Below, one piece after another: positions 42,408 to 51,412 of a stretch of DNA of 64,000 nucleotides. The number at the start of each line of letters is the position of its first letter. The first letter of the stretch is position 1. The stretch comes from Thermomonas sp. (GTDB taxonomy: Bacteria; Pseudomonadota; Gammaproteobacteria; Xanthomonadales; Xanthomonadaceae). The notes under the pieces are model-generated. The model had not been told where the DNA came from, ran no database searches, and worked only from the letters and a program-made list of their open reading frames with translations. Both the position numbers and the translations under genes were made by a program. Where the stretch lies: contig JADKKV010000006.1 in NCBI GenBank assembly GCA_016720345.1, positions 334,727 to 398,726 of the forward strand, read 5' to 3'.

Positions 42408-42629
42408 ATGAAATCGATCCAGCATGTGTTGTGGCGCGGCGCGCTGGCGCTGGGCCTGATGGTGGTCGGCCTGGGCAGCGGCCTGGGCATGCCGGGCACC
42501 GGCGGGACCGCCGCCACCGATTGCCGCATCACGCCGCAGGTTTCGTTGGCCGGCCAGCGGCACCCCGGCCTTGCCCGCGGGTACGCGGTCCTGGTGGTGC
42601 TGCCGCCGCCACGAAAGACCACCGGCTAG
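42408..42629 (+). CDS. Small secreted or membrane-anchored protein
   Basis: The 73-residue product has a basic start (MKSIQHVLWRG), a hydrophobic stretch (ALALGLMVVGLGSGLG) and a short mature part with one cysteine and the end VVLPPPRKTTG. GAGGAA lies before the ATG at 42408. The 240-bp spacer from aceF contains no other signal I recognise. No family is recognised, and the gene could be a chance frame, but start signal and signal peptide favour it. Confidence 0.45.
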   Translation: MKSIQHVLWRGALALGLMVVGLGSGLGMPGTGGTAATDCRITPQVSLAGQRHPGLARGYAVLVVLPPPRKTTG

Positions 42630-42693
42630 GCGACGGCACGCGGCAATCGGCATGGGCCGGCGCGGGATGCTGCCGCGCCGGCCGTGGCCGGGA

Positions 42694-43557
42694 TCAGTCG
42701 CCGATCACCCGCAGGCCAACGCTGAACGTCACTTCGTCGGCGGAGGCGGTCACACCCTGGATGTTCAGGCGCAGGGTGGTGGGGCTGGCGAAGAAGCTGG
42801 CGGCCTGGGCCTCGGTCAGGCCATAGCCCTCGACCAGCGCCCGCTTCGACAGCATCCCGCCGATGCAGGTCTGCGAGCCACGCAGGGTCTGGTGGTGCTG
42901 GGCCCACGGCGCCAGCGTGAAGACCAGGCGCTCGGTGCCGGTGACGCTGGTGGTGAGCTTGCCGCCGAACGCCGCCCCGGTGCTCGGATCGATCAACGCC
43001 GGATCGTTCAGCACCGGATTCTCCACGGTCACGCTGGGACGGCTGGTCAACCGTGCCAGCACGGGTGCGTCCGAGGAATTGGTGAACGACGCGGTCACCT
43101 GCGGCGAGAACCAGTGGCAGAGCAGCGAGTGGGAGGCGCCCGCGGGCAGCCGGATGCGGGCGACGTCATTGAAGGTGAAGCTGGTGACGCCGGGCTGGCT
43201 GCTGACCTGCTGGCAGGTGGCATCCGGGTCCTGGGCAAGGATCGACGCGCAGTCGGTGGAGACCACCGCGAAGCCACTGGCGACGCCGAGCCAGCGCAGG
43301 TTGCGGCCGAAGGAATCGACGTCGCCCACGTCTTCGACGGTCGGCGGCGGCGGCGGTGGCGGCGCCGGCTTCGCAGACCGGGTCGACTGGGCGGCGGCGA
43401 ACGCCCGGCCGGCCGGTGCGGACTGCAGCGTTTGCAGTGCCGCACGCGCCGATGGCGCGGACACCCGCGTGATGGCACCGCTGTTGGCGGCATAGGCAAG
43501 GGCGCCGGCCAGGCCGAGGCTGGCGACGATGGCGACGATCAGTGGCGTGCGTTGCAT
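42694..43557 (-). CDS. Exported protein of unknown function
   Basis: The 287-residue product has a signal peptide (MQRTPLIVAIVASLGLAGALAYA) and a low-complexity linker with a run of seven prolines near residue 72. The soluble domain has four cysteines (STDCASI, ATCQQV, LLCHWF, QTCIGG). The C-terminal ~140 residues look beta-rich (VTASFTNSSDAPVLARLTS, TLRLNIQGVTASADEVTFSV). The start at 43557 gives the signal peptide directly. I do not recognise a family. It is 77 bp downstream of the EamA gene on the same strand. Confidence 0.65.
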   Translation of the reverse strand: MQRTPLIVAIVASLGLAGALAYAANSGAITRVSAPSARAALQTLQSAPAGRAFAAAQSTRSAKPAPPPPPPPTVEDVGDVDSFGRNLRWLGVASGFAVVSTDCASILAQDPDATCQQVSSQPGVTSFTFNDVARIRLPAGASHSLLCHWFSPQVTASFTNSSDAPVLARLTSRPSVTVENPVLNDPALIDPSTGAAFGGKLTTSVTGTERLVFTLAPWAQHHQTLRGSQTCIGGMLSKRALVEGYGLTEAQAASFFASPTTLRLNIQGVTASADEVTFSVGLRVIGD

Positions 43558-43634
43558 GGCAGGACTCCTGGTGGATGTCCTGGTGTATGCGCAGCAGCGC
43601 GCCGAAACCGGACATCGCCGGCACGCCGCCCGCT

Positions 43635-44540
43635 TCAGGGGTGCTCCGCCTCCGCGTGCACCTTTTCGCGGCGGATCAGGTACAGGCCACTGGCGATGAT
43701 GATCGCCGCGCCCAGCCAGGTGACCGAGTCCGGCAATACGCCCCACAGCGCCAGGTCCAATGCCACCCCCCACACCAGCGCGGTGTATTCCAGCGGCGCG
43801 ATCAGCGACGCCTCGCCGAGCCGGAATGCTTCGGTGATGGTGTACTGGCCGATCGAACCGGCAACCCCGATCCCGGCGATCAGCCAGGCATCCTGCATCC
43901 GCAGCGGCACCCACTGCGGCAGCGCCAGGGCGCCGGCGCCGAGCGCCATCAGCGCCAGCAGCCATACCACCATCGCCTGGTTGGAATCGGTCCGCGCCAG
44001 CACCCGCACGGTGATCGCCGAGACCGCGTAGCCGGTGGCGGCCAGCAGCACCGCCAGGCCCGCCAGCGTGAACACGCCCTCGCCGGTCGGGCGCAGCACC
44101 ACCAGCACGCCGAGCAGGCCGATCGCGATCGCGGTCCAGCGCCGCGGCCCGACCCGCTCGCCGAGGATCGGCACCGACAGCGCGGTGATCAGCAGCGGGG
44201 CGACGAAGAAGATCGAATACGCGGTGGACAGCGGCAGCCGCTTCAGCGCGAAGACGAAGCTGGCCATCATCGTGATCCCGAGCACGCCGCGCATCAGGTG
44301 CAGCGGCCAGCGCACGCGCAGCAGCGCCGCCGGACCGACCGTCGCCAATGCCCAGGCCAGCACCAGCGGCAGCGAGGACAGCCCGCGCAGGGCCGCCACC
44401 TGGAACGGCGGATAGTGCGCCGACAGCAGCTTGAGCGCGGCATCCATCAGCGCGAACATGCCGACCGCCGCCAGCATCATCAGCATGCCGCGGTGCCGGC
44501 GTTGCGCCTGCGCGCGCATTTCGGTGGTCAGCGTTTCCAT
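43635..44540 (-). CDS. EamA/DMT-family transporter
   Basis: The 301-residue inner-membrane protein has ten hydrophobic helices in two EamA repeats. Repeat one includes GMLMMLAAVGMFALMDAALKLLS and YSIFFVAPLLITALSVPILGERVGPRRW; repeat two ends EYTALVWGVALDLALWGVLPDSVTWLGAAIIIASGLYL. Such proteins export metabolites or amino acids; the substrate is not predictable. It is divergent from yajQ. Confidence 0.9.
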   Translation of the reverse strand: METLTTEMRAQAQRRHRGMLMMLAAVGMFALMDAALKLLSAHYPPFQVAALRGLSSLPLVLAWALATVGPAALLRVRWPLHLMRGVLGITMMASFVFALKRLPLSTAYSIFFVAPLLITALSVPILGERVGPRRWTAIAIGLLGVLVVLRPTGEGVFTLAGLAVLLAATGYAVSAITVRVLARTDSNQAMVVWLLALMALGAGALALPQWVPLRMQDAWLIAGIGVAGSIGQYTITEAFRLGEASLIAPLEYTALVWGVALDLALWGVLPDSVTWLGAAIIIASGLYLIRREKVHAEAEHP

Positions 44541-44590
44541 CGCGCCAGCATGCGGTAACCTGCCCGCCCCGTCACCTGCCGGCCTGCGCC

Positions 44591-45073
44591 ATGCCTTCCT
44601 TCGACATCGTTTCCGAAGTGGATACCCACGAACTCACCAACGCGGTGGACCAGGCCAACCGCGAGCTGTCGACGCGCTTCGACTTCAAGGGCGTGGAGGC
44701 GTCGTTCGTGCTCGACGACAACGTGATCTCGCAATCCGCGCCCAGCGAGTTCCAGCTGCAGCAGATGACCGACATCCTGCGTGCGCGGCTGGTGGCGCGG
44801 AAGATCGATGCGCGCTGCCTGGAGTTCGGCGACATCGACACCAACCTGGCCGGCGCGCGGCAGAAGGTGACGGTGAAGCAGGGCATCGAGCGCGAGCTGG
44901 CGAAGAAGCTGCAGGCCGCGATGAAGGACGCCAAGCTCAAGGTCGACTCGCAGATCAACGGCGACAAGCTGCGGGTCAGCGGCAAGAAGCGCGACGACCT
45001 GCAGGCCGCCATGGCCTTGCTGCGCGCGCAGGAGTTCGAGCGCCCGCTGCAGTTCGACAACTTCCGTGACTGA
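44591..45073 (+). CDS. yajQ: YajQ family nucleotide-binding protein
   Basis: The 160-residue soluble protein starts MPSFDIVSEVDTHELTNAVDQANRE and has the typical FDFKG, ISQSAPSEFQLQQM, and LKVDSQINGDKLRVSGKKRDDLQ blocks with two RNA-recognition-like folds. In Xanthomonas the homologue binds cyclic di-GMP and controls virulence genes with a partner regulator, so a second-messenger role is likely. The stop overlaps the DUF1415 start by 8 bases. Confidence 0.95.
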   Translation: MPSFDIVSEVDTHELTNAVDQANRELSTRFDFKGVEASFVLDDNVISQSAPSEFQLQQMTDILRARLVARKIDARCLEFGDIDTNLAGARQKVTVKQGIERELAKKLQAAMKDAKLKVDSQINGDKLRVSGKKRDDLQAAMALLRAQEFERPLQFDNFRD

Positions 45074-45455
45074 CGCGTTCGACCCGGCCCGGGTCGAGGC
45101 CGACGTCCGCCGCTGGCTGGAGCGCGCGGTCATCGGGCTGAACCTGTGCCCGTTCGCCAAGGCGGTGTACGCCAGGAACCAGGTTCGGATCGTGGTCAGC
45201 GACGCCAGCACCGAACGCGCGCTGCTGGAGCAACTCGGCGAGGAGATGGCCCTGCTGCGCGACACGCCCGCCGGGCAGGTCGACACCACCCTGCTGGTGC
45301 ATCCGCAGGTGCTGGGGGATTTCCTGGACTTCAACGATTTCCTGGACGACGCCGATGCCCTGGTCGAGGCGCTGGACCTGGATGGCGTGCTGCAGGTCGC
45401 GAGTTTCCATCCGCACTACCAGTTCGCCGGCACCGAGCCGGACGAGCCGGCGCGG
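45066..45455 (+). pseudogene. DUF1415 protein, 3' part corrupted
   Basis: The GTG start at 45066 overlaps yajQ. The first ~128 residues are a normal DUF1415 N-terminal region: VRRWLERAVIGLNLCPFAK, DTTLLVHPQVLGDFLDFNDFLD, VASFHPHYQFAGTEPDE. After about 45450 the expected continuation of some 55-60 residues (an NYTNRSPYPTLHLLRE-type block) is missing, and the frame runs on through unrelated Gly/Ala-rich codons into the next gene. A trace, SEDSI, appears in another frame near 45473. The gene is either truly truncated or misassembled. DUF1415 has no known function. Confidence 0.65.
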
Positions 45456-45602
45456 GCCGGCGGGGGCGGTCCGAGGACAGCATCATCGAGGCACGGCGAC
45501 GATGCAGGAACCGGAGCGGGCTGCTGCGACGCTGATGCCACGGGCTGGCCGCTGCTGCCGGCTTTGATCGTTTCCCGAATCGGACAATCACCGGACACGA
45601 CG

Positions 45603-46477
45603 ATGGCAGGCACACGGACATGGCTGTTCACGCTCGGCGCGGTGGCGGCGCTGGCCATCGGCGGTTGCAAGGGCGAGCAAGTGCCCGAGCCACCAGCCGC
45701 CCTGGACCGCGCGTCGCGACCGCGACGCCAGCACCCGCGGCGAGCACCGCATTCGACCCAGGCGGCGTTCCCGAGAGCACCGCGACCCTGCCGCCTTTCC
45801 CGTTCTTCAAGATCCCGGAAGGACTGGAGAGCACCTTCGCGGAGGCGGACAAACGGGTGGCCTTCGACCGCCACTACTTCATCGCCGGCGGCAAGGCGGT
45901 GCCGGTCGAAGGCAGGATCTTCCACGACCGCTTCAACCTGGCCAACGGGACCCGCAGCTACAGCGACATCGAGTTCCGGCGCAACTACGAAAACGCGATA
46001 ACCGCGCTCGGCGGCAGGAAGATCAACACCACCCAATACACCTACGAGGTCATGGAAGCGGCCGGCGGCCGCGATGTGCTGGAAAAGACGAATTACGCGG
46101 CCGGCATGAACCCCGACTATCCGCACGACATCTATTTGCTTCGCCAGGCCGGCAAGGAATGGTGGATCGACGTCAGCACCGGCGCCTTCCCGTTGCACGG
46201 TTTCGTGGTGGTGCTGGAGCGCGAGGGCATGAGGCAGTCGCTGGGCCTGCTTGATGCCGCCGCGATGAAGCAGGCGATCGACAAGGACGGGCGGGTCGCG
46301 CTGCACATCAATTTCGACACCGACAAGGCGACGCTGCGGCCCGACGCCCAACCGACCATCGATGAAATCGGCAAGCTGCTCAGCGGTGATCCCGCGCTGA
46401 AATTGTCGATCGAAGGCCATACCGACGATACCGGCACGCCTGCGCACAACCAGGAGCTGTCGACTGCGCGACGCGAT
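45603..46477 (+). pseudogene. OmpA-family lipoprotein, frameshifted and truncated
   Basis: The ATG at 45603 begins a signal peptide with lipobox AIGGC. Soon after, near 45705, the frame shifts, and the mature protein continues as RVATATPAPAASTAFDP, then FFKIPEGLESTFAEADKRV. A ~150-residue domain follows, and then an OmpA peptidoglycan-binding domain (HINFDTDKATLRPDAQPTID, LSIEGHTDDTGTPAHNQELS). The OmpA domain breaks off at about 46465, where the poly-G tract begins, without its last ~40 residues. The protein would anchor the outer membrane to peptidoglycan. Both defects lie close to other damaged sequence, so sequencing error is plausible. Confidence 0.65.
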
Positions 46478-46851
<374 letters not shown>

Positions 46852-47523
46852 CTCGCCCAACGCCCGCCACTGCCCTTCCGGCAGGTCGCCGAGCGTCAAC
46901 CCGCCGACGCGTTCGCGGTGCAGCGCATCGACATGGTTGCCGACCGCCGCGAACATCCGCCGCACCTGGTGGTAGCGGCCTTCGTGCAGGGTCAGGCGCG
47001 CGCGGCGCGCATCCAGCACCTCGAGTTCCGCCGGCAGCAGCGGCGTGGTTTCCGATTCCAGCAGCAGCGTGCCGCTGGCGAAAACGGCCGCCTCGTCGCC
47101 GCGCAGGTCCTGCGCCAGCGTGGCCAGGTACACCTTCGGCAGTTTCGACTTCGGCGAAATGATCCGGTGCAGCAACTGGCCGTCGTCGGTCAGCAGCAGC
47201 AGGCCCGAGGTGTCGCGGTCCAGCCGGCCGACCGTCGACAGCGGCGGATTGCGCAGGCGGAAGCGTGGCGGCAACAGGTCGAACACGATGCGTCCGCGAT
47301 CCTTCATCGAACAGGTATGGCCGGCAGGCTTGTTGAGCATCAGCAACACGCCGGGCGCCAGGTCCAGCGGTTCGCCATCGACGCGCATGTTGTCGTGGTC
47401 CAGCGGGTCGTCCGCGTACAGCACCTCGCCGGCGGCATCGGTGACGCGGCCTTCGCGGAACATCCACTGCACGTCCTTGCGGCTGCCGTAGCCCAGGTTG
47501 GCGAGGTGCTTGACCAGCTTCAT
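46852..47523 (-). CDS. rsuA: 16S rRNA pseudouridine(516) synthase, 3' end lost in the G-rich tract
   Basis: RsuA-type enzyme: S4-like N-terminus (MKLVKHLANLGYGSRKDVQWMF), then LMLNKPAGHTCSMKD, the catalytic motif VGRLDRDTSGLLLLTDDG with the active-site Asp, and RYHQVRRMFAAVGNHV. The ATG at 47523 has AAGGAGAC in front. About 224 residues read normally to LPEGQWRALGE at 46852; the native stop, expected within about ten codons, is replaced by the poly-G sequence. With a correct end the gene would be complete. Confidence 0.8.
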
Positions 47524-47643
47524 CCAAGTCTCCTTGCAGAACCTCGATGCCATCCATGGCCCAGCCAAGCCGCCTGGCGACCCACGGCCCGGCCATCCAT
47601 GGCCGGTCGTTCAAAGGCGCAGCAGACGCCTTGATGGCGTCCG

Positions 47644-48705
47644 CTAGGCACGCGCCTTTTCACCTTCGACGATCTTGAAGCCGCCGTCCTGCGCAAGCGT
47701 GCGCACCTGCGCGAATCCTTCGCCCAGCGCCTGTTCGTATGGCAGGTGGCGGTTGGCGACCAGCCACAGGCGGCCGCCGGGCTTGAGTGCGCTGGCGGCG
47801 GCGGCGATGAACGCACGGCCGATATCCGGGCGGTCGCCGCGGCCCAGCGCATGGAACGGCGGGTTGCAGACGATCGCATCGAAGCGTTCGTCGACGCCGC
47901 GGGCGACGTCATGCCAGTGGCAATGCACGGGCAGGTGCGCGTCGGCGAGGTTCTCGTCGGCCAGCGCCAGCGACCGCGCATCGGCCTCGTACAGGTCGAG
48001 TGAGGCCACCTTCGGGCAACGCGCCAGCACCTGCAGGGACAGGTAGCCCCAGCCGGCGCCGAAATCGGCGACGCGGCCGTGCAGGTCGTCCGGCAGGACC
48101 TGCGCCAGCATCCTCGACGCGGCATCCACCCGATCCCAGGCGAACACGCCGGGGCGGGTCTGGAACGCGCCGCCCGGCACCTCCGCGCTGCGGACCGCGC
48201 GCGGGGCATCGGCCTTCGACCATTGGGCGACGAGCGCGGCATCGAACGTGGCGTCGGGCCGGGTCCAGGACACCCGGCAATGGTGCTTGCTGATGACGTT
48301 GAGGCCACCCGCGAGCAGCTTCAGGTCGGCTTCGCGGGACTTCGCGCCCTCGTCGTTGGCCACCGCGGCAATCACCATCCCGCCCGGCGCAACCGCGGTG
48401 CAGGCCTTGGCCAGCAGCGCGCGTGCTTCCTCGCGCTGGCGCGGCGGCAACACCAGTACCAACGGGAATCTGGTCGCCGGCAGCGCGTCTTCGTCCAGCA
48501 GCTCCACGCCGACCCGCTGCAGCCGTTCGGCTTCCGGCTTGAACGGCTGGGTGGCGACCATTCCGCGCACGCCCAGCGCATGCAGGGCCGCGCCTTCGCG
48601 GGCGCGCAGGAACAGCGCGTTGCCGGCCTGCGGCCAGCGCAGCAGGCCTTCGGCGAACGGATGCAGGAGGGCGTCGAGGGCCTGGTCGCGATGGGTGGTG
48701 CTCAT
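47644..48705 (-). CDS. rsmC: 16S rRNA (guanine(1207)-N2)-methyltransferase
   Basis: The 353-residue protein has the two-domain RsmC form: a degenerate N-terminal methyltransferase half and a C-terminal catalytic half with SAM motif VADFGAGWGYLSLQVL and the catalytic CNPPFH. The start MSTTHRDQALDALLHPF at 48705 matches the family; an upstream ATG would add an unrelated 36-residue stretch. It lies downstream of an anti-sigma-like gene on the same strand. Confidence 0.92.
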   Translation of the reverse strand: MSTTHRDQALDALLHPFAEGLLRWPQAGNALFLRAREGAALHALGVRGMVATQPFKPEAERLQRVGVELLDEDALPATRFPLVLVLPPRQREEARALLAKACTAVAPGGMVIAAVANDEGAKSREADLKLLAGGLNVISKHHCRVSWTRPDATFDAALVAQWSKADAPRAVRSAEVPGGAFQTRPGVFAWDRVDAASRMLAQVLPDDLHGRVADFGAGWGYLSLQVLARCPKVASLDLYEADARSLALADENLADAHLPVHCHWHDVARGVDERFDAIVCNPPFHALGRGDRPDIGRAFIAAAASALKPGGRLWLVANRHLPYEQALGEGFAQVRTLAQDGGFKIVEGEKARA

Positions 48706-48740
48706 CCGCGCAGTGTAGCGAGGCCCTCCACCGGCAGCGA

Positions 48741-49169
48741 TCAGGCGCTGGTGCGCGGCCCGCGGCCGAACTGCCCGCGCAGCGCAGCGAAACCCCAGTT
48801 GGCCAGCACGCACAGCGCGGCGGCGGCGCTCCAGCCGACCGCGTCGCTGCCACCCGGCAACACCGCGGCCAGCCCGGCGGTCCAGCCGCGGCCTTGCCAG
48901 GCGATCACCACCGCCGCCGACAAGGCGAACACGAACACCAGTCCACGCAGCAGGCGTTGCTCCAGCAGGCAGTTCGCCGCCGCCTGCGCACGCGCCAGCG
49001 ATGCGACCTGGCTGGCGAAGTCGAACGGCAGGTCCACCGGCGGCGCACGCCGCAGCGCGCGGGCGATGCGCAGGTCATCGGGATCGGCATCGGCATCCCC
49101 GCGGCGGGCCTTTTCCTGCGCCTGCCAGCGGGCTTCGTCGATCGGGTGTTGGCGGTCCTGGTGGTTCAT
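48741..49169 (-). CDS. Membrane protein paired with the ECF sigma factor (putative anti-sigma)
   Basis: The 142-residue protein has a charged cytoplasmic N-terminus (residues 1-70, with IARALRRAPPVDLPFDFASQVASLARAQ) and two TM helices (about 74-91 and 105-130). It starts with an ATGA overlap on the sigma-factor gene 49166-49732. Position and topology fit an anti-sigma or sigma-associated protein, but no zinc-binding anti-sigma motif (HxxxCxxC) is visible, so the role is inferred from context only. Confidence 0.65.
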   Translation of the reverse strand: MNHQDRQHPIDEARWQAQEKARRGDADADPDDLRIARALRRAPPVDLPFDFASQVASLARAQAAANCLLEQRLLRGLVFVFALSAAVVIAWQGRGWTAGLAAVLPGGSDAVGWSAAAALCVLANWGFAALRGQFGRGPRTSA

Positions 49170-49732
49170 GCGGCAACTCCGATGCGCGGCGTGAGGAGAT
49201 CGCGCAGTGTCTTTCGGCTACGGAACAGATGGCTCTTGATGGTGCCTTCGGCGAGCCCGGTGATCGCCGCGATCTCGCCGATCGGCAGTTCTTCCAGGTG
49301 ATACAGGGTCAGCAGCGTGCGTTGCAGCGGCGGCAGGCGCTCGATGGCGGCATGCAGCTCGCGCTCGTCGTCGGCCTGCACATGTTCCTGTTGCAGGTCG
49401 CCGCCGTCGCCGATGTTGTCGAGCAGGGACAGGCCGTCCTCGTCGCCCACCGGATCCACCAGCGCGATCCGCTTGCGTTCCAGGTGGCGCTTGGCGACCG
49501 AGTACGCCACCTGCCCGATCCACGACTTCAGCGGGCTGTCGAAGCGGTACTGGTGCAGGTAGCGGTGCACGCGCAGGAAGGCTTCCTGGCACAGCTCGCG
49601 GGTGTCCTCCGGGTGCCGCACCATGCGCTGGATCACGTACCAGCACAGCCCCTGGTAGTCGCGCACCAGCTGCTCGAACGCGCCCGCGCGGTTCGCGAGC
49701 ACGGCTTCGACGAGGGCACGATCGGCATCCAT
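49166..49732 (-). CDS. ECF-type RNA polymerase sigma factor
   Basis: The 188-residue protein has sigma region 2 (YQGLCWYVIQRMVRHPEDTRELCQEAFLRVHRYL, then SWIGQVAYSVAKRHLERKR) and region 4 (LPPLQRTLLTLYHLEELPIGEIAAITGLAEGTIKSHLFRSRKTLRDLL). It would direct a small regulon, possibly including its own operon. Regulation is probably through the overlapping downstream membrane protein. The start at 49732 follows directly from the family alignment. Confidence 0.92.
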   Translation of the reverse strand: MDADRALVEAVLANRAGAFEQLVRDYQGLCWYVIQRMVRHPEDTRELCQEAFLRVHRYLHQYRFDSPLKSWIGQVAYSVAKRHLERKRIALVDPVGDEDGLSLLDNIGDGGDLQQEHVQADDERELHAAIERLPPLQRTLLTLYHLEELPIGEIAAITGLAEGTIKSHLFRSRKTLRDLLTPRIGVAA

Positions 49733-49891
49733 GCGACATGGGATACGCCCATGGTCCGGATGGTTGCAAGGACTTCGCGCGGGTTTTCGACGACCGGCTG
49801 CAACCGACCCGGCAACCGCCGTATCCCTTTGCCCGAACGGCCCCCGTGGCCGGCACGCCCCGAAAACGAAAACCCAACGGAGGAAGACCCC

Positions 49892-50218
49892 ATGGATTAC
49901 GCAATGCTGGTCCCGATCGCCCTGTTCGCCGCCATCGCCTATTCGATCAAGGCGGTGGTCGACGCCCGCGTCCGCAAGCAGCTGGTCGCCAGCAACGGCG
50001 CGCCCGACCTGGTGCGCAGCATCCTCGAGGGCGACGAGAGCAACCGCCGGCTGGCCTCGCTGCGCTGGGGCATCACCCTGGTCGCGCTGGCGCTGGGCTT
50101 CGGCATCGTCGAGGCCGCCGGCTGGCAGGACATCAGCCCCGGCGTGATCGCGGTGCTGGTCGGCGCGATCGGCCTGGGCAACCTGGCGTCGTTCGCGGCC
50201 GCGCGCAAGCTCGGCTGA
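49892..50218 (+). CDS. Small inner-membrane protein
   Basis: The 108-residue protein has an N-terminal TM helix (YAMLVPIALFAAIAYSI), a soluble stretch (residues 20-52, ARVRKQLVASNGAPDLVRSILEGDES), then two more helices (WGITLVALALGFGIVEA and GVIAVLVGAIGLGNLASF). GGAGGA precedes the ATG at 49892. It is divergent from the ECF sigma gene (159 bp), so it may be a target of that sigma factor. It resembles the DUF6249-type small proteins of this group. Confidence 0.75.
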   Translation: MDYAMLVPIALFAAIAYSIKAVVDARVRKQLVASNGAPDLVRSILEGDESNRRLASLRWGITLVALALGFGIVEAAGWQDISPGVIAVLVGAIGLGNLASFAAARKLG

Positions 50219-50282
50219 CCGGGCTCCGCGAAGCCCGCGCGGATCGGTATGCTGTCGGCCCCTCGAGGCCGGCAGCACGCCC

Positions 50283-50579
50283 ATGACCGACGCAAGCACG
50301 CCCAGCACCGGCACCCCGCCGGACCACCTGTCCAACGATCCGCGCAGCAAGTTCCATGATCCGGCGGCGCTGGAGCGCGGGATCGGCATCCGCTTCAACG
50401 GGGTGGAACGCCACAACGTCGACGAGTACTGCATCAGCGAAGGCTGGGTGCGGTTGCCGGTCGGCAAGTCGCTCGATCGCCGCGGCCAGCCGATGACGAT
50501 GAAGGTCAAGGGCACGGTCGAGGCCTGGTTCCTGGACACCACCGAAGGAACCGGCGCGCCGGATCAGAACGGCGGCTGA
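50283..50579 (+). CDS. DUF3297 family protein
   Basis: The 98-residue soluble protein has the family pattern PPDHLSNDPRSKFHD, GIGIRFNGVERHNVDEYCISEGWVRLPVGKSLDRRGQPMTMKVKGTVEAWF. Members are small, conserved in proteobacteria, and lack a known function. The gene is on its own, 65 bp after the small membrane protein. Confidence 0.88.
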   Translation: MTDASTPSTGTPPDHLSNDPRSKFHDPAALERGIGIRFNGVERHNVDEYCISEGWVRLPVGKSLDRRGQPMTMKVKGTVEAWFLDTTEGTGAPDQNGG

Positions 50580-50655
50580 CCAGCGATCCCCGCACCCCTC
50601 CCGCGCGCGCCCGGCCCGGCGCACACTGGCCTTCGCACCCATCGCGGAGACCGCC

Positions 50656-51213
50656 ATGCGATCCAAGTCCCTCGTGCTGCCGTTGGCGCTCGCGCTGGCC
50701 ATGGCCGGCTGCGCCTCCACCCCCCGCAGCGACATGCTGGCCGCCGATGCACCGCGCGCCCTGCCCGAAGCGGGCCCGGTGAGCGTGCGCTGGAACGACC
50801 CGGCCACCTTCGCGGAACTGCGCAACAGCCATAACCGCTACGAGGCTGCCCGCGGTCGCTGGCTGACCGACCTCGCGGAATACCTGCGCAAGCGCGCCGA
50901 GCCGCGGCTGGGCAGCGGCGAACGGCTGGAACTGACCATCGTCGATGTGGACCGCGCCGGCGACTACGAGCCCTGGCTCGGCCCCAACTACCAGGACACC
51001 CGCATCGTCCGCGACATCTACCCGCCGCGGATGACCGTGCAGTTCCGGCATCTCGGCGCCGATGGCCGGGTGATCGCCGAAGGCGAGCGCAAGCTGACCG
51101 ACCCCGCCTTCCTCATCGGCGCCACCCCGATCGACAGCAGCGATCCGCTGCGCTTCGAGAAGCGCATGATCGACAGCTGGCTGCGCCGCGAGCTGGTGAC
51201 CGCAGCGCGCTGA
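50656..51213 (+). CDS. DUF3016 lipoprotein
   Basis: The 185-residue product has a signal peptide with lipobox AGC (C19) and the DUF3016 domain: VSVRWNDPATFAELRNS, WLTDLAEYLRKRAEPRLGSGERLELTIVDVDRAGDYEPW, IVRDIYPPRMTVQFRHL. These proteins are widespread in gammaproteobacteria and thought to act in the periplasm; no reaction is known. Confidence 0.88.
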   Translation: MRSKSLVLPLALALAMAGCASTPRSDMLAADAPRALPEAGPVSVRWNDPATFAELRNSHNRYEAARGRWLTDLAEYLRKRAEPRLGSGERLELTIVDVDRAGDYEPWLGPNYQDTRIVRDIYPPRMTVQFRHLGADGRVIAEGERKLTDPAFLIGATPIDSSDPLRFEKRMIDSWLRRELVTAAR

Positions 51214-51412
51214 GCGCGGGTGGCAGGCGGGCCCGGTCGCCGCCGGCGCCAGCGCCGGCCGGCACCTGGAGGCCTGCCGCTGCTGCGCAAGCGTCCGCGG
51301 CTGGCGCGTCGGAACCCGCGGCAAATCCCGACCACGCGATCCGCATCTCCCCGAGTGCGTCTCGCGACCGCGTTGCCGATGCTGGCGGCCTGCCTCCATG
51401 GAATCCGCCCCG

